Assembly: GCA_016932835.1 (NCBI GenBank)
Contig: JAFGCD010000138.1
Span: 19,587-83,586 of the forward strand
Origin: Sedimentisphaerales bacterium
Lineage (GTDB): Bacteria; Planctomycetota; Phycisphaerae; Sedimentisphaerales; Anaerobacaceae
DNA: 64,000 nucleotides
Reading direction: 5' to 3'
Within the stretch, counting starts at the first letter, position 1, and every line of letters begins with the position of its first letter. Position numbers and translations under genes: made by a program. The notes under the pieces were generated by a model. That model was not told the DNA's origin. It saw only the letters and a list, made by a program, of their open reading frames with translations, and made no database searches. Below, piece after piece: positions 29,901-40,036 of this stretch.

Positions 29901-31694
29901 CTACCCCTTTTCTGAGAATGTCACACTTAGAACCTCTTCGGCGGTGGTCAGACCCTGCAGCATTTTGCTCACACCGCTGTCAAGCAGGCCTCCGTGACCT
30001 TTATTGCGTGATTCGGCCCTGATTTGAGCCTCACTGCACCCGGCTACTATCATCTCGCCCATATCGTTATCAACAGTAAGGAATTCGAAGATGGGCAATC
30101 TGCCGAGATATCCGGTCCCACCACAGACATTGCAGCCCTTGCCGTGGTAGAACACGGCGTCCGCGGCCTGTTCGGCGCTTATTTTCAAGCTTGTCAGCAC
30201 TTCTTCACTCAGGTTTATCGGTTCTTTGCAACGGTCACATATCTTCCTTACAAGTCTCTGTGCAATGACCATGTTCAGACTCGAGGCGAGCAGGTAACGC
30301 TCGATTCCCATATATACGAGCCTGCTTATGGCGCTGGGAGCGTCGTTTGTGTGGAATGTGCTGAGCACCAGATGCCCTGTCAGCGATGCCTTTATTGCAA
30401 TCTCGACGGTTTCCTTGTCACGAATCTCCCCTATCAGGACTATGTCGGGATCCTGGCGGAGAATTGCCCGCAGACACCTCGCGAAGTCGAGGTCGATTTC
30501 GGGTTTGACTTGAATCTGATTGATCCCGGCGAGCCTGTACTCGACCGGATCCTCGACGGTGGTGATATTCTTCTTGGGGTCCTTCAGGTAATTCAAAGCC
30601 GAGTACAAAGTCGTACTCTTGCCGCTTCCGGTAGGTCCCGTTACGACTATAATGCCATGCGGCCTTGCCAGCATACTCTTGAACTGCTTGAGGGCATCCG
30701 GTTCGAAACCCAGTTGGTTCACATCGTGGTTTACACCGGCGGCATCGAGGATTCGCATCACGACCTTCTCGCCGTATATTGTGGGGATTACGGATACGCG
30801 AACATCTATCGCTCTTCCGGAGGCCTTGATCTTGAAACGCCCGTCCTGGGGCAGCCTGCGCTCGGCGATGTCCATCGACGAGAGAATCTTGATCCTGGCG
30901 GTGACAGCGGCCTGCATCTTTTTGGCGGGCGGAACCATGTTCCGAAGCACCCCGTCAATTCGCATACGCACTACAGTCGATGTCTCCTGCGGCTCGATAT
31001 GAATGTCACTGGCCCTGCTCTTGACCGCCTGGCTCAATAGCAAATCCACAAATCGGATCACGGGCGCTTTTGTGGCGGCTAATTCGCTGCTCAAGTCGGA
31101 ATCGTTGATGTCTTCGAGCAGTGCATCGTCCTCGCTGATATCCGAACCTACCTCCACTTCCACCAGGTCCCGCAGTTGCTGCTCTTCGATGTCGGAACCG
31201 TGATAGACCAAGCCGATAGCACGCCGTATTTCTCTCGGAGAGCTGATCGCAACCTTGACCTGCCGTTTCATCTTCAGTGTAACGGTGTCTATGGCGATAA
31301 CATCCAGCGGGTCGGCCATTGCTATGAGAATCCTGCCGTCATCCTCGCCCAGGGCTACAAGGCAGAATCTCTTGGCAATGCTCTCCGGAAGACTGCGAGC
31401 GACATCCATGTCTATGGTGCTTATGTCTTCCAGCTTGACATAATCCATGGACAGGTGTTCCGCGAGCGCATGAGTGACATCCGCATCGCCGAGTATGTTC
31501 AACTGGAGCAGTATTTCGCCAAGCCGACCGCCTTCCTGCCTTTGGGCATCGAGCCCGTTTGCTAACTCCTCGCGAGTCAGCAGCCCTTTAGAAACGAGCA
31601 ATTCGCCGAAAAGGCGATTGGCGCCTGCCCCGGAAAAACCCGTAATCTGTGCGGCATCCATCCGCTCATCTCCACCTTGAACAGCGTCGTCCAT
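29901..31694 (-). CDS. pilB: Type IV pilus assembly ATPase (PilB/GspE family)
   Basis: Walker A GIIVVTGPTGSGKSTTLYSALN, ITTVEDPVEYRLAGINQIQVKPEIDLDFARCLRAILRQDPDIVLIGEIRDKETVEIAIKASLTGHLVLSTFHTNDA. Confidence 0.95.
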   Translation of the reverse strand: MDDAVQGGDERMDAAQITGFSGAGANRLFGELLVSKGLLTREELANGLDAQRQEGGRLGEILLQLNILGDADVTHALAEHLSMDYVKLEDISTIDMDVARSLPESIAKRFCLVALGEDDGRILIAMADPLDVIAIDTVTLKMKRQVKVAISSPREIRRAIGLVYHGSDIEEQQLRDLVEVEVGSDISEDDALLEDINDSDLSSELAATKAPVIRFVDLLLSQAVKSRASDIHIEPQETSTVVRMRIDGVLRNMVPPAKKMQAAVTARIKILSSMDIAERRLPQDGRFKIKASGRAIDVRVSVIPTIYGEKVVMRILDAAGVNHDVNQLGFEPDALKQFKSMLARPHGIIVVTGPTGSGKSTTLYSALNYLKDPKKNITTVEDPVEYRLAGINQIQVKPEIDLDFARCLRAILRQDPDIVLIGEIRDKETVEIAIKASLTGHLVLSTFHTNDAPSAISRLVYMGIERYLLASSLNMVIAQRLVRKICDRCKEPINLSEEVLTSLKISAEQAADAVFYHGKGCNVCGGTGYLGRLPIFEFLTVDNDMGEMIVAGCSEAQIRAESRNKGHGGLLDSGVSKMLQGLTTAEEVLSVTFSEKG

Positions 31695-31835
31695 CCGTTT
31701 CTCTTTTCCCTAAACGAGCCGGGCGGGGCGCACTAATCGATCCGTGAATGTACACCTTCCCTCAGATGCTCGCAGTGAATGCACCGCCTTGATCCCATTC
31801 TCCGAACGGTTTTTTTGGGCTGTGGTATCACTTAA

Positions 31836-31863
31836 ATTATACAACAAAACATACAAAGAGCAA
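31836..31863 (-). promoter_or_regulatory. Candidate promoter for the pilB-led transcription unit
   Basis: Minus strand TTGCTC-N16-TATAAT upstream of pilB. Confidence 0.45.
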
Positions 31864-32128
31864 ACACGGCGCCCTGCCGATTACACATTCACAGAACGCA
31901 TGAACGCCCTTTTCACATGCTCGTTCTATCGGAGAAATATTGGCCCGGCTTTTGTCAAAACCCGAAGATTGCGATGAGGTATTGATCCAGCTCTCAAGGC
32001 TATCGACAGGGGTTTTTACCGGTCCCTGCAAGCCGCCCGATTAATTCTCGGCGCGCGTTATCGAGAGAGTTAAACATACTAACGAATGAGCTTTGGTTTG
32101 CAATCGGGAAAGATTTACACGAAAAGTC

Positions 32129-32157
32129 TTGACTATGCGGCTGGAAAGATTCATAAT
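32129..32157 (+). promoter_or_regulatory. Promoter of tRNA-Leu
   Basis: TTGACT-N17-CATAAT ending 13 nt before the mature tRNA start. Confidence 0.7.
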
Positions 32158-32170
32158 CGTGCCGTTTTCC

Positions 32171-32254
32171 GCGGATGTGGCGGAACTGGCAGACGCGCAG
32201 GCTTCAGGTGCCTGTGTCCTTCGGGACGTGGAGGTTCGACTCCTCTCATCCGCA
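32171..32254 (+). tRNA. tRNA-Leu (anticodon CAG at 32205-32207)
   Basis: Acceptor GCGGATG/CATCCGC + A, anticodon arm CAGGC-TTCAGGT-GCCTG, long variable arm, T-arm GAGGTTCGACTCCTC. Confidence 0.95.
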
Positions 32255-32471
32255 ATGGGCTAATTCCAAGTATTCGGAAGCCCTTTTCACGGGGGAAAGC
32301 ACGGATTTCTCGGCTTTTTTGCTCACAAAAAGCCGGTGATTTAACGGAAACCGCCCGAAACGGCCGATAACATATCTAAGTTACCGGTATGCGTTCGCCA
32401 ATACCCAAACGCCCTCGGCCGAATACCGCCCGCGAGGTAATCAGGAGATTGGCGGCTCGGTGGAAGTGATA

Positions 32472-33269
32472 ATGATAGAAATCCTGCAAGATTTTGAACA
32501 TGCATCAGAGCGGCTGAGTCCGCTGATTCTGATTGCTCCGGGCATCCTGGGCGTGGCCATCGGACTGTTTATCTGGCTTGGAGGATTTGGTCTCAGAAAA
32601 CAGTTGCTCCTGGCTGCCGGCGGTATAGTCGGGGCTGTATTGGGGTATTTTGTCATCGGGCCCCAAACAGTTTCCGTCGCCGGTCTCGCCTGCGCAGGCG
32701 CTTTCCTGGCGATAGTCTTCGAAAGGTTTTTTATCGGAGCATTGTCAGCCGTACTGGCGGTGGTTGTGACCTTTGCGGTGCTTGCCAGGCCGTATATCGG
32801 AGATGTTGGCCCGATACCAAAACATGCCCAGGCCGAAGCGTTGAATTCGGCACAAAGCGCTACCCTGGTGGAATCGTACGCGGTACAACTGGCCGAATCC
32901 ACAAAACAAACCTGCTCGCAGATGCCGAACTACAACTGGGCGATGCTGGTCGCAGCAGCGGTGGCGGGGATGATAGGCGGCTACGCCTTCCGCCGAACAG
33001 CCTCGGCTGTCTCCTGCGCAACCCTCGGAGCCATGCTGATCTTCGCAGGGGCAATCCTGCTGTTACTGAATAAGGGCGGCAATCCGATCACAAGCATCTT
33101 CAACAGCTCGCCGGTTTATGCTATTGTGCTTGGTGCAATGGCAGCCTTAGGAACCGTCGAGCAATTGATACTCTATAGACCGAGAAAACAAAAATCGAGA
33201 AAAACCGGAAAATCAGACAGGACCGACGGTGAATCACAATCCGCAGGGCAAACCTGGCGGACCTCTTAG
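32472..33269 (+). CDS. Multi-TM membrane protein (TMEM198/DUF4203-like, tentative)
   Basis: Several hydrophobic Gly-rich helices (LIAPGILGVAIGLFIWLGGFGLRKQLLLAAGGIVGAVLGYFV); start MIEILQDFEHAS. Confidence 0.55.
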   Translation: MIEILQDFEHASERLSPLILIAPGILGVAIGLFIWLGGFGLRKQLLLAAGGIVGAVLGYFVIGPQTVSVAGLACAGAFLAIVFERFFIGALSAVLAVVVTFAVLARPYIGDVGPIPKHAQAEALNSAQSATLVESYAVQLAESTKQTCSQMPNYNWAMLVAAAVAGMIGGYAFRRTASAVSCATLGAMLIFAGAILLLLNKGGNPITSIFNSSPVYAIVLGAMAALGTVEQLILYRPRKQKSRKTGKSDRTDGESQSAGQTWRTS

Positions 33270-33327
33270 TCGGCGCCGGGCGGGTGTAGTCGCCGCCGAA
33301 CCGAAAACGAATTTAGGAGACAGATAT

Positions 33328-34005
33328 ATGGATTGCCTTACAATACTCGCACAGGCCGCAGACAGCACAAGCTCAGGGGGCGCAGTCGTCCCGATCGAAT
33401 CGTTCTGGCAACACATAACGTCACTGGGCCAACTCGAAGCATTCATGTTTGTGTCCTTTGGGGTAGTATGGCTTTTTTACGGATGGCGGGTCTTTAAGGT
33501 GCTGGTCGTAATCAGCTTTGCCCTGCTCGGCTTGGCGATGGGAACCGCGGCAACAGGGATTATTCACGGCATTCAGAATAAAATGGTCGGAGGCGTTATA
33601 GGTATGCTGGCGCTTGCGATTCTATCGGTCCCGTTGATGCGATGGGCCGTAAGCCTGCTTGGCGCGATGGCCGGCGCGATATTCACCGCAGGAATATGGT
33701 ACGCATGCGGACTTAGCGAGAAATATATCCTGGCAGGGGCACTTATCGGAATGGTCGGAGGGGGAATGATTTCATTTATCGTTTTCAGGATAGCAGTGAT
33801 ACTCTTTACCAGCATGGGCGGCGGCGCGCTCGTACTGACCGGCGCCCTGGCTCTTCTATACCGATACAGTTCTGCGCAGGCGCAGATGGAACACGTCATA
33901 ACCCATCAAAAATGGGTCTTGCCTGTAGGACTCATGGTGCCGATGCTGGTAGGACTTATAGCACAGCACAAGTTCGTCAAAGGCTCCAAAGAATGGGAGA
34001 TATGA
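33328..34005 (+). CDS. Multi-TM membrane protein (TMEM198/DUF4203-like, tentative)
   Basis: AGGAGA Shine-Dalgarno, start MDCLTILAQAAD; VSFGVVWLFYGWRVFKVLVVISFALLGLAMGTAATG ... SLLGAMAGAIFTAGIWYACGL. Confidence 0.6.
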   Translation: MDCLTILAQAADSTSSGGAVVPIESFWQHITSLGQLEAFMFVSFGVVWLFYGWRVFKVLVVISFALLGLAMGTAATGIIHGIQNKMVGGVIGMLALAILSVPLMRWAVSLLGAMAGAIFTAGIWYACGLSEKYILAGALIGMVGGGMISFIVFRIAVILFTSMGGGALVLTGALALLYRYSSAQAQMEHVITHQKWVLPVGLMVPMLVGLIAQHKFVKGSKEWEI

Positions 34006-34059
34006 TTTCCGGCCCGGCAGTGCGCGCCCGGAGAGATCGATTCACCCGCCCGGCTCGCC

Positions 34060-35283
34060 CTATTTCGCCTTGATGTCATAACACATCAAGGCATTTCCGT
34101 GCCGGATGTAAAGCCGACCATCGGAGATCGACGGGTGGCCCCAGTGCTCGTTGGTTCCTTTCTTTATCTCGAACGAGCTTACCATTTCATACCCTGCCGG
34201 GTTGATCTTCACCAGCCCAAGAGTTCCTTTCTCGCCGTAGCAGTAAAGCAGGCCGTCAACATAGATAACAGCGCCTTTTCCGACGAGATTATCGGTGAAT
34301 TTGACCTCTCCCGAAGCCAATTCAACACAGGTCCAGACGCCGCGTGTACCGGCGCCGTGAATATTACCATTAACCAGAACAACTCCGCCGTGATGAACAT
34401 CGAGAGTTTTCTCAGACCATTTTTTCGATGACTCTTTGCCGTCCGCGGAGATCTCGAACATGTGGCCTCCGTGGCGGTAGCCGTTCGTGACATACATCAT
34501 GCCGTTTTCGTAGGCGGGCGTAACGGCGCTTATGTCGTAGCTGACCTTGTTCGGGTGTCGCCAGAAGATCTCGCCCGTCTTCATGTCGATGCCGACGATG
34601 GACTGCTCCACCATCGTCAGGATAATGCGATTGGGTCCTCTGTCTATTGCTATCGGAGAACAGTAAGCCGAAAGCTCGCTGAGGCCTTTTGAAGTCCAGA
34701 CAGTCTTACCTGTCATCTTGTTAAGCGCTGCGACGGTGGCGTCTTTACCGCCGGGAGTGCAGATAACCTTTTCGCCGTCTATAAGGACCGATTCGGCGAT
34801 TCCCCACCGTATATTTTTCCCGCCGAACTCTTCGAGCGTATCTCTGTGCCAGATATGCTTGCCGGTCTTGGCGTTGTGGCAAGCGATACGTCCCAGGCCG
34901 CTCATCAGGTAGAGCCTGTCGCCGTCGATTGTCGGCGTCGTGCGGGTTCCGGGGTTGGCGCCCTTCCAGCCGGGACCGTAAGTGACTTTCCATTTCACGT
35001 CGCCGTTGAGGTCGAAGGCAAAGAGGATGCCGTCGTCGCCCACAACACCGGTAGTATAGACAAGACCGTCCGCAATGGAAACGGACGCATAACCATTGCC
35101 GAGCCCCTCGAATGACCACAATTCCTTCGGCCCTGCATCGGGCCATTTCTTCACCAGGCCGGTCTCACCCGACAGGCCGTCCCGAGTCGGCCCGCGAAAC
35201 TGCGGCCAATCGACAGCACCGGCGATTGAAGACAGACACAAAACGACCGACAAGACTATGGTTGTTATTCTTGTATATTTCAT
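34060..35283 (-). CDS. PQQ-like beta-propeller repeat protein, secreted
   Basis: Signal peptide; DWPQFRGPTRDGLSGETGLVKKWPDAGPKELW, repeated GDRLYLMSGLGRIACHNAKTGKHIWHRDTL. Confidence 0.9.
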   Translation of the reverse strand: MKYTRITTIVLSVVLCLSSIAGAVDWPQFRGPTRDGLSGETGLVKKWPDAGPKELWSFEGLGNGYASVSIADGLVYTTGVVGDDGILFAFDLNGDVKWKVTYGPGWKGANPGTRTTPTIDGDRLYLMSGLGRIACHNAKTGKHIWHRDTLEEFGGKNIRWGIAESVLIDGEKVICTPGGKDATVAALNKMTGKTVWTSKGLSELSAYCSPIAIDRGPNRIILTMVEQSIVGIDMKTGEIFWRHPNKVSYDISAVTPAYENGMMYVTNGYRHGGHMFEISADGKESSKKWSEKTLDVHHGGVVLVNGNIHGAGTRGVWTCVELASGEVKFTDNLVGKGAVIYVDGLLYCYGEKGTLGLVKINPAGYEMVSSFEIKKGTNEHWGHPSISDGRLYIRHGNALMCYDIKAK

Positions 35284-35571
35284 TTGATTCGGCTTCCTTT
35301 TCTCTTCTGAAAGAACAATATCTTCTGATAGATCACGGGTTGCAGCATCCGGAGGGCCGGGCCCTGCAATATCGCCCGGAAAAGACTATCGTATGCCGAG
35401 GCAGAATGCAACTGTTTTGAATCCGCTAATTTTTCCAGGCCGCAATGCCGCCCCGTCTCCGAGCAACGCTGTCTGCACGGCTTATGCAGGTAATTGCAAC
35501 GAATAGGCAATAGTAGTATAGTGGTCTGTGCTGAAAAACTGATGAATACTTACATAATCGAGGACCGGACA

Positions 35572-37575
35572 ATGAGAAAAACGACTCTGACGCCTGCAAT
35601 TTTGCTGCTACTGTCCCTGGTGTTTTCAGGCCGGGCAGCCTCGGTGATTCGGGGCCAACAAAACAGCGACCCCCCGGAACGGAAAAACGATTTGTGGCGG
35701 TCACTGCAGCAGAAACAGCGCAAATCGCCCTCGCCGGATGCGAGCCATCCCGGCAACGTATTTGTGGACGGCGAGAAGGTTCGCATAAAGATCGGCGGCG
35801 ATGTGTCACCGCAGGCGGCTCGCTGGCAAGCTCAGGATGACGGCGGAAATGTCATCGCCGAGGGCGCTTTCGAGGGCGGCAATCGAAATGTCGATCTGGG
35901 CGAACCCGGCATCGGCTGGTATCGAATCGGATTCATGGACGGCAACGGCGGGGAAGTCGGCTGGACGACGGCGGCGGTCCTGGCAAAACAGGCAAACCCC
36001 ACAGCACAGGATTCGCCGGTATGTGTCGATTCGGCCACGGCATGGTTTGCGAGCAATAACCCCGACCGGCAGGAGCGATTCGCTCAATTAGCAGCCCTGG
36101 CGCAGGTGAACTGGATTCGCGACCGAATGAGCTGGGGCGGTATTCAGCGAGGTCTGGACGATTTCGCAGATAATACAACCTATGACTCAGCCGCGTCGCT
36201 CCAGGCAAAATATGGTTTGAAGGTCCTCCAGGTATTTCACGACAGTCCGGGCTGGGCGGCCGACAGGCAGCTCGACGGCAGCGAGGGCCCCAAGCGCTTC
36301 ACGCGAGACCTGAGAGTCCTCTACAAATTCTGCAAGACTATGGCCCAGCGATACAAGGGGCGCGTCCTGGCGTGGGAGCCGTGGAACGAAGCCAATATAA
36401 CCGTCTTCGGCGGGCACACAATCGACGAGATGTGCGCCCATCAAAAGGCCGCGTATCTCGGCTTCAAGGCAGCCGATGCGAAACTGACCGTCTGCTGGAA
36501 CGTCTATGCCGGGGCGGGCACTCCGCTGCACACGCAAGGCGTTATCGAAAACGAAAGCTGGCCTTACTTCGAGACGTACAACATTCACTCTTACCAGAAG
36601 CCCGAGAAATACATCGAACAGTTTACCCCCGCCAGACAGGCCGCCTGCGGCCGGCCAATATGGATTACCGAATGCGGCGTACCCCTGCCCTGGCAGACGG
36701 GCGGGCCCTGGCACGAAATATCACCAGAAGACCAGATCAAGCAGGCACAATTCATCGCCCGATCCTATGCGAGCAGCCTCTTTGCAGGGGTAAACCGGCA
36801 TTTCTTCTTCATACTGGGCAACTACGGCGAGCGCAATATCCAATTCGGGCTGCTTCGTCACGACCAGACGCCGCGCCCAGGCTACGCGGCCCTGGCAGCG
36901 ACCGGGCGATTCCTGAATGGGGCCAGGTGCCTCGGAAGATGGCGTCAGCGCAACGATGAGGCGGTAATGGTTTACGCATTCGACTCGGCGCCTGACGGCA
37001 AACGAAACGATGTGCTTATAATCTGGTCACAACAGCCCAGCGAATGGTCGCCGCCCGGAGAAATGCACATCAAGGCTGTTTACGACTATCTCGGCCGGCC
37101 CATAGGAAGAAATATCCCGCAAAGCATCGGTATCAGTCCCCTGTATGCGGTACTGGAGAGCGGGGCAGCGGAGAAACTGCAATTGGAACAGCCGCTCCGC
37201 ACCTCGGAATTTCGCACGGGCAAGGCATCGCCGATTGTCCTTCAGCTTCAAATGCCGCACATCGCGACAAATCTCGACAAACAGGCGCATATCGTCGATG
37301 TTCAAAGCGAAACCAAACTCGATATCTTCGCATACAACTTCAGCGACGAAGCGGTCGAGGGGGTAGTGATTGTCGAACAGGTTGCGGGTGGATTCAGGCT
37401 CTCGCCCGAGCGAATGCAAGTAACTCTTGCGCCAATGGATAGAAAACGGCTGCCCATCAGCCTGAAAGCAGAAGACACCGGTGAAGGGACATCATCAGAC
37501 GGATGGATCAAACTGCAAGGCCGGTTCTCACAAGGCCGGAGCAGCGTCCTAGCCTTTCGCCTGGTCTCAAAATAG
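35572..37575 (+). CDS. Clan GH-A-like glycoside hydrolase (GH39/cellulase-like), secreted
   Basis: Signal peptide MRKTTLTPAILLLLSLVFSGRA; acid/base motif AWEPWNEAN, nucleophile motif PIWITECGVPLP in a TIM-barrel pattern. Confidence 0.7.
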   Translation: MRKTTLTPAILLLLSLVFSGRAASVIRGQQNSDPPERKNDLWRSLQQKQRKSPSPDASHPGNVFVDGEKVRIKIGGDVSPQAARWQAQDDGGNVIAEGAFEGGNRNVDLGEPGIGWYRIGFMDGNGGEVGWTTAAVLAKQANPTAQDSPVCVDSATAWFASNNPDRQERFAQLAALAQVNWIRDRMSWGGIQRGLDDFADNTTYDSAASLQAKYGLKVLQVFHDSPGWAADRQLDGSEGPKRFTRDLRVLYKFCKTMAQRYKGRVLAWEPWNEANITVFGGHTIDEMCAHQKAAYLGFKAADAKLTVCWNVYAGAGTPLHTQGVIENESWPYFETYNIHSYQKPEKYIEQFTPARQAACGRPIWITECGVPLPWQTGGPWHEISPEDQIKQAQFIARSYASSLFAGVNRHFFFILGNYGERNIQFGLLRHDQTPRPGYAALAATGRFLNGARCLGRWRQRNDEAVMVYAFDSAPDGKRNDVLIIWSQQPSEWSPPGEMHIKAVYDYLGRPIGRNIPQSIGISPLYAVLESGAAEKLQLEQPLRTSEFRTGKASPIVLQLQMPHIATNLDKQAHIVDVQSETKLDIFAYNFSDEAVEGVVIVEQVAGGFRLSPERMQVTLAPMDRKRLPISLKAEDTGEGTSSDGWIKLQGRFSQGRSSVLAFRLVSK

Positions 37576-37606
37576 AATCCTGTCTGAACAAATGGAGTGC
37601 ATGATT

Positions 37607-39016
37607 ATGAACGCCGGAATACATCGCAGGGATTTTCTCAAGAATACAGCCGCAGGAGCAGGATTGGTTATCCTGGGCAACAGCCGAAACGCTTTCACAT
37701 ATCAGGCCAACGAAAAACTCAACGTCGCACTGATCGGGGTCGCCGGCCGAGGCAACTGGTTCGTCTCGGCGATTCCTAATGTCGGGGCGAATGTCGTGGC
37801 GATGTGCGACGTCAACGAGCGTAAAGCCGCCAATTCATTCAAGGAGATCCCCCAGGCCAGGAAGTATTTCGATTTCCGCAGGATGCTCGACGAGATGGAC
37901 AGGCAAATCGACGCCGTCACCGTAGCCACTCCTGACAATACCCACGCGGTCATCTCGGCGGCGGCGATCAAGATGGGCAAGGGCGTGCTGTGCGAGAAAC
38001 CGCTGACACACGACCTCTTCGAGGCCCGGCGAATGCGCGAACTGGCTGCGAAACACAAAGTCGCCACGCAAATGGGCAACCAGGGCACGGCCAGCGAAGG
38101 TTTTCGCCGGGCCGTCGAGATCATCCAGGCCGGCCTGCTTGGTGACGTGCGAGAGGTGCACGCATGGAATACCGGCGGCGGCGCCGGCGACCGCCCGATG
38201 CCAGTCGAAGAACATGCGATTCCGGACTATATCCACTGGGACCTCTGGCTCGGACCCGCCAAATACAGGCCGTATAACTCCAGATGGATGGACTGGCATA
38301 CATGGCGCGACTTCGCTACGGGAAATCTGGGCAACTGGGCATCGCACACGATGAACGTGGCCTTCAAAGGTCTCGGAATCGATACGCTCTGGCCAAGCCA
38401 GCCCGAAGCGAACGATACCGCGAACAAACCAGTGATAAGCATCGAGGCGGAGGTCTCCGGATACCACAAGGCGACATTCCCGAAATGGGAAATAATCCGC
38501 TACGACATCGGCGCCCGTTGGCTCCGCACAGGCAGGGACATGCCGCCGGTGCGTATCAACTGGTACAACGGCGGCGGGCAGGCCCCGGGCCCACGTGCCA
38601 AAATCGAAGAGATGATGGGCAGGCGACTTGACTGGGGCGATGCGGGCGAAAAAAAGTGGGACGACCACGCGGGCTGCCTGCTCGTCGGGACGGAGGGAAT
38701 GCTGCATTCAACCGGGCATAATACGTCTTATACGCTGCTGCCCGCTGATAAATTCGAAGGATTTGAAAAACCACAGCCCACGCTGCCCCGCTCGCGCGGA
38801 CACGAAGCCGAGTGGATCGAGGCGTGCAAAGGCGGCCCCGCAGCAATGTCAAATTTCGATTATGCCGATCCGTTGGCGGAATTCGTTCTGCTGGGCAATG
38901 TCGCCACGCAGTTCGAAGGCCGAATCGATTTCGACCCGATGGAAATGAAGATCACAAATAATTCAAACGCCCACGACGCCCTGTACCGCGAGTACCGAAA
39001 AGGGTGGTCGCTGTAG
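37607..39016 (+). CDS. Gfo/Idh/MocA-family oxidoreductase with Tat-like signal
   Basis: MNAGIHRRDFLKNTAAGAGLVILGN, LNVALIGVAGRGNWFVSAIP, VLCEKPLTHDLFEARRMRELA. Confidence 0.9.
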   Translation: MNAGIHRRDFLKNTAAGAGLVILGNSRNAFTYQANEKLNVALIGVAGRGNWFVSAIPNVGANVVAMCDVNERKAANSFKEIPQARKYFDFRRMLDEMDRQIDAVTVATPDNTHAVISAAAIKMGKGVLCEKPLTHDLFEARRMRELAAKHKVATQMGNQGTASEGFRRAVEIIQAGLLGDVREVHAWNTGGGAGDRPMPVEEHAIPDYIHWDLWLGPAKYRPYNSRWMDWHTWRDFATGNLGNWASHTMNVAFKGLGIDTLWPSQPEANDTANKPVISIEAEVSGYHKATFPKWEIIRYDIGARWLRTGRDMPPVRINWYNGGGQAPGPRAKIEEMMGRRLDWGDAGEKKWDDHAGCLLVGTEGMLHSTGHNTSYTLLPADKFEGFEKPQPTLPRSRGHEAEWIEACKGGPAAMSNFDYADPLAEFVLLGNVATQFEGRIDFDPMEMKITNNSNAHDALYREYRKGWSL

Positions 39017-39046
39017 GCCGCGTAGTCGAGCGAAGGAGGATTCATT

Positions 39047-40012
39047 ATGTCAAGCAGGCATTTCATAACAGCGGTCGCCGCCGCTGCGATACTTGCTCCT
39101 CTGCATATTTCACACGCGCAGTTGAGCGAGCAGCAGAAGCGGCTCATCGATTCGGCCGTCCCCGAGAAGGCGACTGTCACACCAAAGCAGCCCCGGCGGG
39201 TGCTTATCTGGAATACCCCCTTCATGGAGCAGTCGCCGCACAAGGGATACACTATCCCGCAAGCCGAATATGCGATGAGGCTGCTCGGCAAAAGAACAGG
39301 GGCCTTCGAGCCGGTCGTCAGCGACGACGTTGCCATGTACCTGCCCGAAAACCTCAAGAAATTGGACGCGATAATAATGAACAACAGCAACGGCCCCTGG
39401 ATTCGCCCGACCGAGAAGGACATGGCCAAGTTCAAGAATTACGGCGATGATATCGACGCTGCAGAGAAGATGCTTCGAAAGAGCCTGCTCGACTGGGTCG
39501 CCGACGGCGGCGGAATCGTTGCCTATCATCATGCAGTAGGCGGCAATACTCACTGGGGCGAATTCCTCGAACTGCTCGGCGCCGGATACTGGGGACATCC
39601 CTGGAATGAGGAGGTCGCCGTCAAGCTCGATGAGCCCGACAATCCTCTGCTTGCGGCCTTCGAAGGCGAGGATTTCCGCATAGCCGAGGAGATATTCCAG
39701 TTCCGCGAACCCTATTCGCGAGAAAAGCTGCGGGTGCTCTTGTCGCTCGATACGAAAAAGACCAATATGACCGTCCCCTGGATTCACCGCACCGATGGCG
39801 ACTTTGCTCTGGCCTGGATTAAGCAGCACGGCAAAGGCCGGGTATTCTACTGTGCGTTCGGCCATCGCACCGAGATTTGGTGGAATAAGCCAATCCTGCG
39901 ATTCTACCTCGACGGGATACAGTTCGCGACCGGCGATTTGAAGGCCGATACGACACCGAGCGGACCGATTAAGCCGATACCGCCGGCCAAGGCCGTCGAA
40001 ACGCAATCATAA
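39047..40012 (+). CDS. ThuA domain-containing protein
   Basis: Signal peptide; RVLIWNTPFMEQSPHKGYTIPQAEYAMRLLG, VADGGGIVAYHHAVGG, YWGHPWNEEVAVKL, GKGRVFYCAFGHRTEIWWNKPILRFYLDGIQFATGDL. Confidence 0.85.
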   Translation: MSSRHFITAVAAAAILAPLHISHAQLSEQQKRLIDSAVPEKATVTPKQPRRVLIWNTPFMEQSPHKGYTIPQAEYAMRLLGKRTGAFEPVVSDDVAMYLPENLKKLDAIIMNNSNGPWIRPTEKDMAKFKNYGDDIDAAEKMLRKSLLDWVADGGGIVAYHHAVGGNTHWGEFLELLGAGYWGHPWNEEVAVKLDEPDNPLLAAFEGEDFRIAEEIFQFREPYSREKLRVLLSLDTKKTNMTVPWIHRTDGDFALAWIKQHGKGRVFYCAFGHRTEIWWNKPILRFYLDGIQFATGDLKADTTPSGPIKPIPPAKAVETQS

Positions 40013-40036
40013 AGGCCTTCCGATGGCGGCTCCATC

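Noticed and set aside
30024-31040. 338-aa plus-strand ORF
   Set aside because: Antisense to pilB.
32311-32335. Hairpin CGGCTTTTT-N7-AAAAAGCCG downstream of tRNA-Leu
   Set aside because: The U-run is inside the stem and no U-tract follows, so terminator function is uncertain.
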